Under the pieces are notes generated by a model that searched no databases, had not been told where the DNA came from, and saw only the letters and a program-made list of their open reading frames with translations. A stretch of DNA of 15,943 nucleotides. It comes from Verrucomicrobiota bacterium. Its GTDB lineage: Bacteria; Verrucomicrobiota; Verrucomicrobiia; Limisphaerales; JAHEOI01. The stretch covers positions 1-15,943 of the forward strand of contig JAHEOI010000156.1 of NCBI GenBank assembly GCA_018610125.1, given 5' to 3'. Position 1 is the stretch's first letter. The number at the start of each line of letters is the position of its first letter. Shown here one piece after another: positions 5,794 through 14,602 of the stretch. A program made the position numbers and the translations under genes.

Positions 5794-6810
5794 ATGGGAG
5801 GTATGTCCACAGAGCCGGAAGTGGCGAGAGCCATCAGCAATATAGAAGATGGTGACGATTTGGCCGCGAAGTATGAAGCCTTGGAGAAGCAGCTTGGGCA
5901 CGCCATTGTCGGGCAGCAAGAGGTTATTCGGGCCGTGGTTTTGACGATCTTTTCCGGCAGTCACGCATTGGTTGTCGGCGTTCCCGGGTTGGCGAAGACG
6001 CGCTTGGTCCGATCGCTGGGGCGCGCCTTGGATCTTTCGTTCAAACGGATCCAATTTACTCCGGATTTAATGCCGACTGATATTACGGGGACCGATATCA
6101 TCGAGGAAGATCCCAACACGGGGAAGCGTCGGGTCGAGTTTTTGCAGGGTCCCGTATTTGCCAACCTGGTATTGGCGGATGAGATCAATCGCACGCCGCC
6201 AAAGACCCAGGCGGCAATGTTACAGACAATGGAGGAGCACGAGGTAAGTGTGGGAACAAAAACCCATTCCCTCCCTTCGCCCTTCCACGTATTTGCTACT
6301 CAGAATCCGTTGGAGATGGAGGGGACGTACAGCCTCCCCGAAGCGCAAGCCGACCGGTTTATGCTCAGCATTCACTGCGACTATCCGAGCCGCGCTGAAG
6401 AGGAAACCATCGTCAGCAACACGACAGGAGGGAAAGAGGCCGAGATCAGTCCGGTATTTGATGCGGCTGAAGTATTGGCGATACAACAATACGTCCGTTC
6501 TATCCCTGTCTCCGCCGAGGTGGTGCGCTATGCGGTCGACCTAGTGTCGCGCACACGCCCGGCGGATCCGCATTCGCCGAAGTTGGTTCAGGAATATGTC
6601 CGCTGGGGCGCCAGCCCGAGGGCTTCCCAGGCATTAATCCTCGGCGCCAAAGCGATGGCGGCTATTTCGGGGGCCGTCTGCGCCGATTATGAAGGAGTGC
6701 GCTCCGTCGCGTTGGAAGTGCTGAGGCACCGGATCATACTGAATTTTCATGCGCGGGCTCAAAAAATTTCGGAACGGGACATCGTGACCGCCTTGTTGAG
6801 CGATGACTGA
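5794..6810 (+). CDS. moxR: MoxR-family AAA+ ATPase
   Basis: 338 residues, the normal size for MoxR proteins. These are hexameric cytoplasmic ATPases thought to act as chaperones that remodel vWA-domain partners or insert cofactors. The AAA core shows Walker A GVPGLAKT (62-69), Walker B LVLADEIN (125-132), the sensor-1 region ATQNP (168-172), and the MoxR signature GTYSLPEAQADRF (177-189). The C-terminal part (~250-338) is the helical lid, with VRWGASPRASQALILGAKA typical of the family. Start: ATG 5794 or ATG 5803; GGGAGG (5796-5801) lies only one base before the second ATG and inside the first option, so the choice is open. The end overlaps the DUF58 gene by eight bases, so translation is probably coupled. 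The neighbouring vWA and DUF58 proteins are the expected clients. Confidence 0.93.
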   Translation: MGGMSTEPEVARAISNIEDGDDLAAKYEALEKQLGHAIVGQQEVIRAVVLTIFSGSHALVVGVPGLAKTRLVRSLGRALDLSFKRIQFTPDLMPTDITGTDIIEEDPNTGKRRVEFLQGPVFANLVLADEINRTPPKTQAAMLQTMEEHEVSVGTKTHSLPSPFHVFATQNPLEMEGTYSLPEAQADRFMLSIHCDYPSRAEEETIVSNTTGGKEAEISPVFDAAEVLAIQQYVRSIPVSAEVVRYAVDLVSRTRPADPHSPKLVQEYVRWGASPRASQALILGAKAMAAISGAVCADYEGVRSVALEVLRHRIILNFHARAQKISERDIVTALLSDD

Positions 6811-7696
6811 CGAAAAGACAACCGATTATCCGGCGATCGAAACGCTGTTTGACGTCGAGGATCTTCCGCTGGTGGCCCGGAGCGTGGTCGATGGATTCCT
6901 CTCGGGTTACCATCGAAGCCCTTATTTTGGTCACAGTAGTGAATTTGCCTCTTACCGTCCTTATATGAAGGGGGACGATCTTCGCCGCGTCGACTGGAAG
7001 GTATGGGCGCGCACGGATGAACTGTATGTCAAGCAGTTCGAAGATGAGACCAATTTATATGGCCACATACTCTTGGATTGCAGCGCATCGATGGACTTCG
7101 GCTCCCCGAATAAGTTCCGATTCGCCAGGACGCTGGCCTCGGCGATGAGCTACTTAATGGTGCGGCAGCACGATGCCCCTGGTTTGGTTCTATTTGGGCG
7201 AGATCGGTGCGACTTGCTGTCACCCAGGTCGCATCAGACGCATTTGGACGAAGTGCTGAAGCTGCTTTCACGTGCGAGCCCGGATGGGCGGGCCGGATTG
7301 GATTCCGACATTTGGGAGGTTGTCGAAACCATCCATCGGAGAGGGATTACCGTCGTCATTTCAGACCTTTTATCGGATGTCGAGAAAGTGGAGAAGCTGT
7401 TGAAACAGCTCTATTTTCAACGTCAAGAGGTGCTCCTATTTCAGGTCTTGGCGCCGGAAGAACGGGACTTTAATTACAAAGGCGAGTATTTGATCGAAGA
7501 CAGTGAGACCGGAGAGACAGTGACGGTCCATGCCGATATGTTTCGGAAAATCTATCAGCAACGCCTGCGGGAATTTTGTGAGCGAGTGGCTCACGGGGCA
7601 AATGGGTTGGGGGCGGATTACAATCGAGCTTATTCCGACGCGGCGTTAGGCGATGCTTTGGGGGAATATCTTGAACGCCGATCATTGATAGCTTGA
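6803..7696 (+). CDS. DUF58 family protein (vWA-like)
   Basis: 297 residues, no membrane segment. It contains the hallmark DUF58 block (43-83): GHSSEFASYRPYMKGDD, then RVDWKVWARTDELYVKQFEDETN. It then has a vWA-like fold with a MIDAS start DCSAS (92-96) and a later acidic strand VVISDLLSD (184-191). DUF58 genes usually sit directly after moxR, as here with an 8-base overlap, and the protein is a predicted MoxR client or adaptor. Its biochemical role is unknown. The C-terminus (~255-297) is helical and ends with no further domain. ATG 6803 is supported by the start of the conserved region and by the overlap; the Shine–Dalgarno is weak, consistent with translational coupling. Confidence 0.9.
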   Translation: MTDEKTTDYPAIETLFDVEDLPLVARSVVDGFLSGYHRSPYFGHSSEFASYRPYMKGDDLRRVDWKVWARTDELYVKQFEDETNLYGHILLDCSASMDFGSPNKFRFARTLASAMSYLMVRQHDAPGLVLFGRDRCDLLSPRSHQTHLDEVLKLLSRASPDGRAGLDSDIWEVVETIHRRGITVVISDLLSDVEKVEKLLKQLYFQRQEVLLFQVLAPEERDFNYKGEYLIEDSETGETVTVHADMFRKIYQQRLREFCERVAHGANGLGADYNRAYSDAALGDALGEYLERRSLIA

Positions 7697-7706
7697 GCAA
7701 AGCAAT

Positions 7707-9821
7707 ATGTGGAATCTGTTATTCACAAATGCAGCGATCCTGGGTGGGCTGGCCGTGCTCGCGGTTCCCATCGTGATCCACCTTTGGTTTCGGCGAAGGA
7801 AGCAGAGGATTCGGTTTAGCTCGGTCCGGTTCTTTAAGGTTGCGGATGCGCAAATGCTGCGGAAACGGCGGCTTTCTCATCTGTTTTTGTTGATGTGCCG
7901 GTTGTTGTTGTTGCTCCTGATTGTCTTTGCCTTCGCTCAGCCTTACCTGCCGACGGGAGCGGGGGCGACCAAGGAAGAGCTTCCGGAGTATGTCGCCTTT
8001 GTCCTCGATCGATCAGGCAGCATGAGGGCAACCGACGGTAACGCGATGCGTTGGACCGAGGCGCTCGGCAAGGTTCGAGAGGCTGTCGGTGAGCTGAGTC
8101 CACACGATCGAGCAATCTTGGTAACCACGCCCAACGGTGCGGATCGAAGCCCTAAATGGCGCTCGCCGACGGCTTTGAAAAAGGAATTGGCGGGATTGCA
8201 GCCCGGCTACGGAGTGGCGGATTTGGGTGACGGGATTCGCCGTGGGACAAAGTGGCTGCTGGAACGACCTCAAGCAGGAGGACGCTTGGTGATTGTGGGA
8301 GACCTGCAGTGGCAAAGCTGCCGGAAGATTGGCCGGTCCGCTGTCCCGGAGGATCTCAAGGTCGAGATTCGACCCGTCGGAGAGGATGATCCGTTCAATC
8401 TTGATGTGACGCGAGCTTGGCGCAACGAATCCGGCCATTTGAAGACGACGATCACGACAGGCCGCAATCGAAAAGGAGACGGAGTTGAGGCTGAGGTAAC
8501 ACTCTCTTTGGACGGAGAACGGTATGGAGCTCATTCCGTTGCCGACACCTCTTCCTCGCGCGAAGAAACGTTCCGCTGGTCGCTGCCGGAGTTTGACTCA
8601 GGCTGGCATCGTGCCAAGATTACGATCAAGGGCCAGGACGACTTCAAGGGCGACGATGATTACTTTTTCGCATTTTATCAGCGTGATCCAATCGCAACCT
8701 TGTGCCTGAAGACCTCGAGTGGAAACGAACGATCGAGGCAGCCGGAGTTTTTTCTGAAAGCGGCGTTATCGCCTGCCAAGTCGGGTGCCGGGAGCCCGAG
8801 TCGATATCGGTTCCGCGTTGAGACAAAGGAGCCGGGGGCGGTCAGTCGATTTGAGCTCTTTCAAGGGGCTGCGCAACAACGAGTGCTGATGACGGACCTC
8901 GTGATCATGCCGGGTCTTGGGGCTGTGGGAAAGGAATTGGCGAAAAGCCTAAAGCAGTTTGTTCGCGCCGGCGGAGGGTTGGTGCTCTTTGTTAACGATG
9001 CTGTCAGCCCCGTGCGTTACCAATCCGCTCTGGGTGAGCTGCTTCCTGTCACCTTGGGTAGACAGGAAGAGGCTTCCAGCGATTCGAATGGGCCTTGGCG
9101 CATTGAGTCGTTCGACGAAACTTCTCGTGTCTTCAGTGCCTTCAGAAATCGTGAGAATGGAAATTTGAAGATCCCGACGTTCAAGGAACGGTTTGCGATG
9201 GTGTCAAAGGAGGGAAGTCGAGTATTGGCACGGTTTAATGATGATGTGGCGTTTGTCGTTAGCCGGGCTATGGGACAGGGAGAGGTTGTCATCGTCAACA
9301 CGTCGGCGAGCACAACCTGGACCGATTGGCCTCGACACAAGACATTTCTTCCGTGGCTGCATTATCTGGGCCGCGCCGTGACTCAGCGGGCGACAAAGGA
9401 GCGTCAGGCTTCGGAAAGTTACGAGGCGGGTCGTACCTATGACATAAATGTTCGAGACGGAGTGGCGGCCCCGCGGGCGATCATTGGACCCGAAGGCGAC
9501 AGGCGAGAGCTCGAATCGAAAACGCTGAAGCGTGTTCGGCTGCGATTCGAGACACCGGGCCTTTACCGAATTCTGGATGGGGCGGGCAAAGTGATACGAC
9601 CGATCCCGGTGAACATTCCCCCCGAGGAAAGTGACTTGAGGACGCTTACTGCGAGCGAGGTTGACAATCAGCTTGTCCGGAGTAAGCCGCGCGCAGCGAA
9701 TGCTGGTGAAACAGGGCTATCAAGTTTAAGCGAAAAGCATGAGTTATGGCCGTATCTGTTGGCCAGTGGCGCACTCTTGCTGATCCTGGAGCTCGTTTTG
9801 GCCAACCGAACTTACGCCTGA
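7707..9821 (+). CDS. BatA-like vWA membrane protein with amidotransferase-like region
   Basis: 704 residues. The N-terminus is the double-transmembrane BatA-type domain (segments ~7-27 and ~57-78, with PIVIHLWFRRRKQRIRFSSVRFF between). A vWA domain follows (~94-205) with MIDAS DRSGS (101-105) and Asp 199, but the MIDAS threonine is replaced (Ala 171 in GYGVADLGDG). Residues ~228-325 look like an Ig/CARDB-like beta domain (NLDVTRAWRNESGHLKTTI). Residues ~396-560 resemble a class I glutamine-amidotransferase-like Rossmann region (DLVIMPGLGAVGKELAKSL, GGGLVLFVND) without a visible nucleophile cysteine, so it is probably non-catalytic. A final transmembrane helix lies at ~680-698, leaving most of the protein in the periplasm. 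It is the third gene of the MoxR unit, 10 bases after DUF58, and is probably part of an envelope complex. Confidence 0.85.
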   Translation: MWNLLFTNAAILGGLAVLAVPIVIHLWFRRRKQRIRFSSVRFFKVADAQMLRKRRLSHLFLLMCRLLLLLLIVFAFAQPYLPTGAGATKEELPEYVAFVLDRSGSMRATDGNAMRWTEALGKVREAVGELSPHDRAILVTTPNGADRSPKWRSPTALKKELAGLQPGYGVADLGDGIRRGTKWLLERPQAGGRLVIVGDLQWQSCRKIGRSAVPEDLKVEIRPVGEDDPFNLDVTRAWRNESGHLKTTITTGRNRKGDGVEAEVTLSLDGERYGAHSVADTSSSREETFRWSLPEFDSGWHRAKITIKGQDDFKGDDDYFFAFYQRDPIATLCLKTSSGNERSRQPEFFLKAALSPAKSGAGSPSRYRFRVETKEPGAVSRFELFQGAAQQRVLMTDLVIMPGLGAVGKELAKSLKQFVRAGGGLVLFVNDAVSPVRYQSALGELLPVTLGRQEEASSDSNGPWRIESFDETSRVFSAFRNRENGNLKIPTFKERFAMVSKEGSRVLARFNDDVAFVVSRAMGQGEVVIVNTSASTTWTDWPRHKTFLPWLHYLGRAVTQRATKERQASESYEAGRTYDINVRDGVAAPRAIIGPEGDRRELESKTLKRVRLRFETPGLYRILDGAGKVIRPIPVNIPPEESDLRTLTASEVDNQLVRSKPRAANAGETGLSSLSEKHELWPYLLASGALLLILELVLANRTYA

Positions 9822-9860
9822 TTGCAATCATTGAACCTTAAAGATGCTTAGACGCCCGTT

Positions 9861-12233
9861 ATGAATGACTATGCGAAATACACAGCCGATCGGTTGAAGA
9901 CCTCCGCAAGACAGCGAGACCGATCAACCCTGCTTTGTCTAATGGTGAGCGGGTTGGCAATCGCTCTCTTTGCGTTCCTTGTGACCGCCATTTTGGACCA
10001 TTGGCTCGTTTTGCCCCTGTGGGGACGAATTGCCGCCTTTGCCGTTGCGGCCATTAGCATATTCGCCGGTGCGGCTGGCATGATTTATCTTTGGTGGAGA
10101 CGGACGGGTCCCAAGGACGCAGCCCTCGAAATGGAGTCGCAACGACCGGAGCTTGGCTGCGTAGTTTCAACCGCGGCCGAATATTTGCAAAGTAGCCCGG
10201 AAAGTCGGGACGGAAGTGGAGCGGGCATGATTCAGGCGCTGCAAGGCGAGGCCGCGAGGCGACTGCTTTTGGTCGAGCCGGACTATTACAGGAAGGTTTT
10301 ATGGGGGGTGGCCTGCGTGATGGCGAGTCTCGTCGGGATAGGCGTCTTTTGGATGGCGGCGGGCTCGGCCACCACAGCGTTTGCTCGCGCGCTTTCCCCA
10401 TGGGCAAACACACCCTACTGTCAATTACAAGTGAAACCGGGAAACACCGGCACGCCACGAGGAGGAAAGGTGACAATCCGGGCCACAGCAGATGGCCGCA
10501 TGCCCAATAGCTTGGCACTATTGGTTCGACGTGGGCCCGAAATGGCTTGGGAGCGCTTGACGATGGAGGAGGCGGACAAAACCGGCGAGTTTGCCCGCAC
10601 CATTGACACGGTGGAAGAGCCGATTCGCTACCGGGTAACCGGCAAGACCGCGACATCCAAGACTTACCGTATCACCCCCTATGTACCGCCGAGCGTTGAC
10701 GGAATCAAAATCGGCGTCGATTGTCCGGATTACACAGGTCTTGACCGTCGCGTTGTCCATTCGCCCAATCTGACAGTGGTGCGAGGGAGCGAATTGAGCT
10801 ATTCGATCGGGACCTCCGGGAATATTGCGAAAGGAAAGCTGAAGTTCGCGGATCGATCAAATCTATCGCTGAAGCAATCGGGAGACGGAAGCTGGGCCGC
10901 TTCATTCCTGCCGAAGTCAGGCTGTCGGTATTGGATTGAAGTGAGTGACACGAACGGGCGTACCGCCCTCAATGACCAACCTTATCGAGTGAGCGTGGTT
11001 CCGGACCAGCCTCCCGAAGTGACCATTAGTGATCCCGGTAAGGACATTCGCTCCGGTCCCACGAACCAGATACCGGTCGAGATCACAGTTACCGATGACT
11101 TTGGAGTCAATGAGGTTAAGCTCGTTTACCAGAAGGTAGGAGGGTCAAAGCGGGAAATGGCCTGCTCGACGGAGAAGGTGAGTGCGGGAGAGGTGAAGGC
11201 GACTGCCACGATCGACCTCGGCGAGCTCAACCTTAAGCCTTACGAGCTCGTCAGTTATTACGCGAAGGCGAGGGATAATAATCGCATGGATGGCCCCGGC
11301 ATCGGCAAGTCCTCGGTCTATTTCATCGAGTACACGACGAACGCGACGGTACTGTCGCAATGTCGTGGAGGGGGCAAACGGATCAACATCCTGCAGATAG
11401 AGAAGCAAATTATCGCTGCAACCGAAAAGGCGGATTCCGAGGCGCCGGCCGAACGATTCGGGAAGCTTACCTCAATGCAAAAGGAGGCCAAGAAATTTGC
11501 CGAGCTTTTCCAAAATTCGTTTATCCTCAGTGTCTCGCCGGATGAGGCCAAAGCCGAGTTTGAACAAGCCATTGCGTCGATGGCTGAGGCGACAACCTTT
11601 TTGAGCAATCGCCGGAAGCAACCGGCGCTAGAGCGAGAGCAAGATGCCCTTGGGCATCTCTACCAAGCCGCGCGGCTGCTGCCGGACCTTCGGAGCATGT
11701 GCCAGGGAGGGAGTAACAAATGCACGAAGATTGTTTTACAGGCGATTGAAAAGTTAAAGAAGCAACAGCAAGTCGAGCAGCAAGAGGGGTTAACGCAGGC
11801 AATACGCCGGGCGGAAAAAATCGCCAACCGACAGGCGAAGCTCAATAAGGCGTATAAGCAATCTGGGAAAGAAGGGGAAGAGGGGACTCTTTCCAAAAGG
11901 CAATCGGCGATTGCTCAAAAGGCGAAACGTCTTGCCAAAACGCTGCGGGGCCTTTCGGGTCGGGATTCCCGAATCAGCTATCGCGTAAGTCGCCGGACCG
12001 AGAAGGCGGCTCGCAAATGGCAAAATGCAGCCGGGGCAGTCCGCCGCGATCAAGTCGCCCAAGCCCGTGACTCGGCATTGAAAGGTGGGTCGATTCTCAG
12101 GGAAGTGATTTCGGATTTACGTCGAATTTACCATGGTCGAAACCGACCGACCAAGCTGGCTGACCAACGGTATCCCAAGGAATTTGAAGGATTGGTGGCA
12201 GAATATTTCAAAAGGCTCTCCTATGCCGAATAG
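9861..12233 (+). CDS. DUF4175-like membrane protein with coiled-coil C-terminus
   Basis: 790 residues. Two close N-terminal membrane segments (~24-45, ~54-79) are followed by a short loop with RPELGCVVSTAAEYLQ, the pattern of DUF4175-type proteins, then a third segment (~146-168). The periplasmic part has beta-rich Ig-like stretches: LQVKPGNTGTPRGGKVTIRA at 189-208, CPDYTGLDRRVV at 288-299, and PPEVTISDPGKDI … VEITVTDDFGVNEVKLVYQK at ~384-425. Residues ~508-755 are charged, Gln/Lys/Arg-rich and predicted helical or coiled coil. The end YPKEFEGLVAEYFKRLS resembles the conserved terminus of planctomycetal homologues. Genes of this type usually sit between two vWA genes in MoxR clusters, as here. 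The function is unknown; a scaffolding role is inferred. No strong Shine–Dalgarno precedes ATG 9861, and the 39-base gap is the largest in the operon. Confidence 0.78.
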   Translation: MNDYAKYTADRLKTSARQRDRSTLLCLMVSGLAIALFAFLVTAILDHWLVLPLWGRIAAFAVAAISIFAGAAGMIYLWWRRTGPKDAALEMESQRPELGCVVSTAAEYLQSSPESRDGSGAGMIQALQGEAARRLLLVEPDYYRKVLWGVACVMASLVGIGVFWMAAGSATTAFARALSPWANTPYCQLQVKPGNTGTPRGGKVTIRATADGRMPNSLALLVRRGPEMAWERLTMEEADKTGEFARTIDTVEEPIRYRVTGKTATSKTYRITPYVPPSVDGIKIGVDCPDYTGLDRRVVHSPNLTVVRGSELSYSIGTSGNIAKGKLKFADRSNLSLKQSGDGSWAASFLPKSGCRYWIEVSDTNGRTALNDQPYRVSVVPDQPPEVTISDPGKDIRSGPTNQIPVEITVTDDFGVNEVKLVYQKVGGSKREMACSTEKVSAGEVKATATIDLGELNLKPYELVSYYAKARDNNRMDGPGIGKSSVYFIEYTTNATVLSQCRGGGKRINILQIEKQIIAATEKADSEAPAERFGKLTSMQKEAKKFAELFQNSFILSVSPDEAKAEFEQAIASMAEATTFLSNRRKQPALEREQDALGHLYQAARLLPDLRSMCQGGSNKCTKIVLQAIEKLKKQQQVEQQEGLTQAIRRAEKIANRQAKLNKAYKQSGKEGEEGTLSKRQSAIAQKAKRLAKTLRGLSGRDSRISYRVSRRTEKAARKWQNAAGAVRRDQVAQARDSALKGGSILREVISDLRRIYHGRNRPTKLADQRYPKEFEGLVAEYFKRLSYAE

Positions 12234-12245
12234 GGCCATTTAATT

Positions 12246-14588
12246 ATGATTAAGCTCAGTTATTCCCCGGAATGGTATTGGATCGTTTCCGGTGTGTTGA
12301 TTGCCGGCGGGATCTTATACTGGAGTTATCGGTCGGCGCCGGGCTCGGCCAGTCGCGCGCAGCGCTCGTTCCTCGTCGGCCTGCGGTTTGTTACCTTAAT
12401 GATTCTCATCTTCTGCCTGCTGGGTCCGAAATGGGTCGAAGAGGTGCGCCACTACCCGCCGGGAGAAGTGGCGGTGCTTTTGGATGCATCGAAAAGCATG
12501 GAAATCCCGGAAGAAGAGAGGCGACGCATCGATGCGGCCAAAGATTGGATCGGAAACAAACTGGAGGTCCCTTCCGCCTTCAAGGTGAATCTTTATGGCT
12601 TTGGCACAAATCTCTTGGCGTTTGATACGGCCTCCGAAATTAGCGCGACCCAGGAAGGGACATCGATCGCGGAAAGCCTTGAGGCTTTGAGGACGCAAGG
12701 AAATGAGGGACAGTTGGCAAGCGTGGTCCTACTCTCGGATGGCCGCGACCATTCCGGACAATCGTTGAAATCGATCGCGGAGGAATTCAAACGAATGGAG
12801 GTGCCGATTCACACCGTGCCGATTGGAAGCTCCAGCGCCCCGGCGGACATTGTAATCAAGGATGTCGTGGCACAACGTGGGATCCGGCATCAAAAGCCGG
12901 TCAAAGCGGAGGTGACGTTGGGCTCAGCCGGGTTCGAGGGCACAAGAATCCCGATTCGGGTCTTTCATGATGGTAGCCCCGTCGCGATGAAGGATATCGA
13001 GGTCCAAGGGGGAAGACAGGTCGTCGAGCTCGAGTGGATGCACGAGGATATGGGATTCGAGGAGTTTTTGGTCAAGGTCCCGCCTCAAGAGGGAGAGGAG
13101 CAACGGACCAATAATGAGCTGCGGTTTGGCGTCACCGTAGTGGACAAGACGGTGGACGTTATTTATATGGAGGCCTCGGGAAGCTATAATGGCGAGCTCG
13201 CTCCGACCACCACGGAATACGATAAGCCGCAACCGATTTATTTAAAGCAGGCACTGGATGCCGTTCCTGACATCGAGGTGAAAGCCCTCTATTCGAAGCA
13301 AATCGGCCAACCAGGTCCCGATGTCGGCGAGGTCGCATTCGTCGACTCCGAGACCGGAGATCCCGTCTTTCGTATTCAGCACCCGCGGCAAGGCTTTCCT
13401 CACTCGATCGAGGAGCTCCGGAAATATGATGTAATCATTAATAGCGATATCCCGAAAGAGCGATTCACCGACAAGCAATTGGAATTGATGGAGCGGTTTG
13501 TCCTGGAGGACGCGGGCGGATTTCTAATGATCGGAGGGATCACGGCATTCGGATCCGGGGGATACGACGAAACCGTGGTCGACCGGGTTATTCCTGTAGC
13601 GATGGAACAAGAGCACGATACCCAGACGAGCACATTTAAGCCTCAAATTCCCTCCTCCGCCTGGGATCATCCCATCATGCAACTGAGCGATGACGCATCA
13701 AAGAATCGAAAGATCTGGACGGAGAAATTCCCCAAGCTTCATGGCTTTAATGAGGTCGACCGCCCCAAGCCCGGCGCCGAGGTCCTGTTGGAGCATCCTA
13801 ACCAAAACTCTTCCCATGGTCCTTATGTGATCCTGGCGATCCAAGAAATCGGAAAGGGACGGAGTATGGCCTTTACACCCGACACGACCTTTTATTGGGG
13901 TGAGCTTTTCCAAACAATTTGGGGTGAGAAGATCGACCCGAATAAGCCGCTGAACGAGGCAAATTGCGATTCTCGGTATTACCAGCAGTTCTGGGCAAAT
14001 GCGATGCGTTGGCTCGGGGCCGAAAAGGTGCGTGAGGAAGGGCTGCCGGTGCGTGTCGAGCTCGGCACGACTTTGATTGGCGAGGGACAGTCGGTGCCGG
14101 TCACGGTAGGACTCACTGATCGGCCGGCTTCCGGAAATCGAGGGCGTGTTGTCACAGTTGAGGTTAGGCACGGGCAGAAAATTGCCCAAACGCTAAAGCC
14201 TGAATTTGACCCGGATGTGGGGGAATTCCAAGGAGAAATCGGGCCTCTCGAGCCCGGAACGTATCGGGTGCGAGCGCGCGTCAGCGACCTGGATCGGGAG
14301 TCCCACGACGAGAAGCTGTTGATCTGCCAAAAGCGGGCGCAATCCGAGATGAATGATCTTCGTGCCGACCCGAAGACGTTAAGCATGATCTCAAACGAGT
14401 CAGGCGGAAAAACCTTGAGCTCAAAGGAGAGCGACAGTGGGAAGCTTCGGGCGGCGTTGGCCGGGACGGCACCGGTGATCACTGAAACGAAAGAGCATCC
14501 GCTTTGGGATCAGTGGATCTGGTTCGCAGTGATCGTCGTTCTATTGAGCGTTGAATGGATTTACCGACGAATCAAAGGCTTGGCATGA
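12246..14588 (+). CDS. vWA / glutamine-amidotransferase-like membrane protein
   Basis: 780 residues. Two N-terminal transmembrane helices (~11-27, ~42-60) precede a vWA domain (~74-200) with a complete MIDAS: DASKS (80-84), Thr 139 (EGTS) and Asp 165 (LLSDGRD). Beta-rich Ig-like segments follow (~200-300: RGIRHQKPVKAEVTL; ~300-310 VDVIYMEA begins the next domain). Residues ~330-580 are an amidotransferase-like domain: LRKYDVIINSDIP, ERFVLEDAGGFLMIGGITAF, GSGGYDETVVDRVIPV, WANAMRWLG. The expected Gly-x-Cys nucleophile elbow is absent (MIGGITAFG), so catalysis is unlikely. After another beta domain (~605-700) a C-terminal helix (~757-774) re-enters the membrane. This architecture is typical of the last large gene in MoxR–DUF58–vWA clusters. 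It starts 12 bases after the DUF4175 gene, and its stop codon overlaps an unused ATG at 14585. Confidence 0.87.
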   Translation: MIKLSYSPEWYWIVSGVLIAGGILYWSYRSAPGSASRAQRSFLVGLRFVTLMILIFCLLGPKWVEEVRHYPPGEVAVLLDASKSMEIPEEERRRIDAAKDWIGNKLEVPSAFKVNLYGFGTNLLAFDTASEISATQEGTSIAESLEALRTQGNEGQLASVVLLSDGRDHSGQSLKSIAEEFKRMEVPIHTVPIGSSSAPADIVIKDVVAQRGIRHQKPVKAEVTLGSAGFEGTRIPIRVFHDGSPVAMKDIEVQGGRQVVELEWMHEDMGFEEFLVKVPPQEGEEQRTNNELRFGVTVVDKTVDVIYMEASGSYNGELAPTTTEYDKPQPIYLKQALDAVPDIEVKALYSKQIGQPGPDVGEVAFVDSETGDPVFRIQHPRQGFPHSIEELRKYDVIINSDIPKERFTDKQLELMERFVLEDAGGFLMIGGITAFGSGGYDETVVDRVIPVAMEQEHDTQTSTFKPQIPSSAWDHPIMQLSDDASKNRKIWTEKFPKLHGFNEVDRPKPGAEVLLEHPNQNSSHGPYVILAIQEIGKGRSMAFTPDTTFYWGELFQTIWGEKIDPNKPLNEANCDSRYYQQFWANAMRWLGAEKVREEGLPVRVELGTTLIGEGQSVPVTVGLTDRPASGNRGRVVTVEVRHGQKIAQTLKPEFDPDVGEFQGEIGPLEPGTYRVRARVSDLDRESHDEKLLICQKRAQSEMNDLRADPKTLSMISNESGGKTLSSKESDSGKLRAALAGTAPVITETKEHPLWDQWIWFAVIVVLLSVEWIYRRIKGLA

Positions 14589-14590
14589 CC

Positions 14591-14595
14591 GAGGG
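14591..14595 (+). promoter_or_regulatory. Ribosome binding site GAGGG deciding the last gene's start
   Basis: GAGGG lies seven bases before ATG 14603, giving a normal spacing. This supports 14603 over the overlapping ATG at 14585 (ATGA with the preceding stop), and leaves a compact signal peptide at the N-terminus. Confidence 0.6.
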
Positions 14596-14602
14596 TGTTT
14601 TT

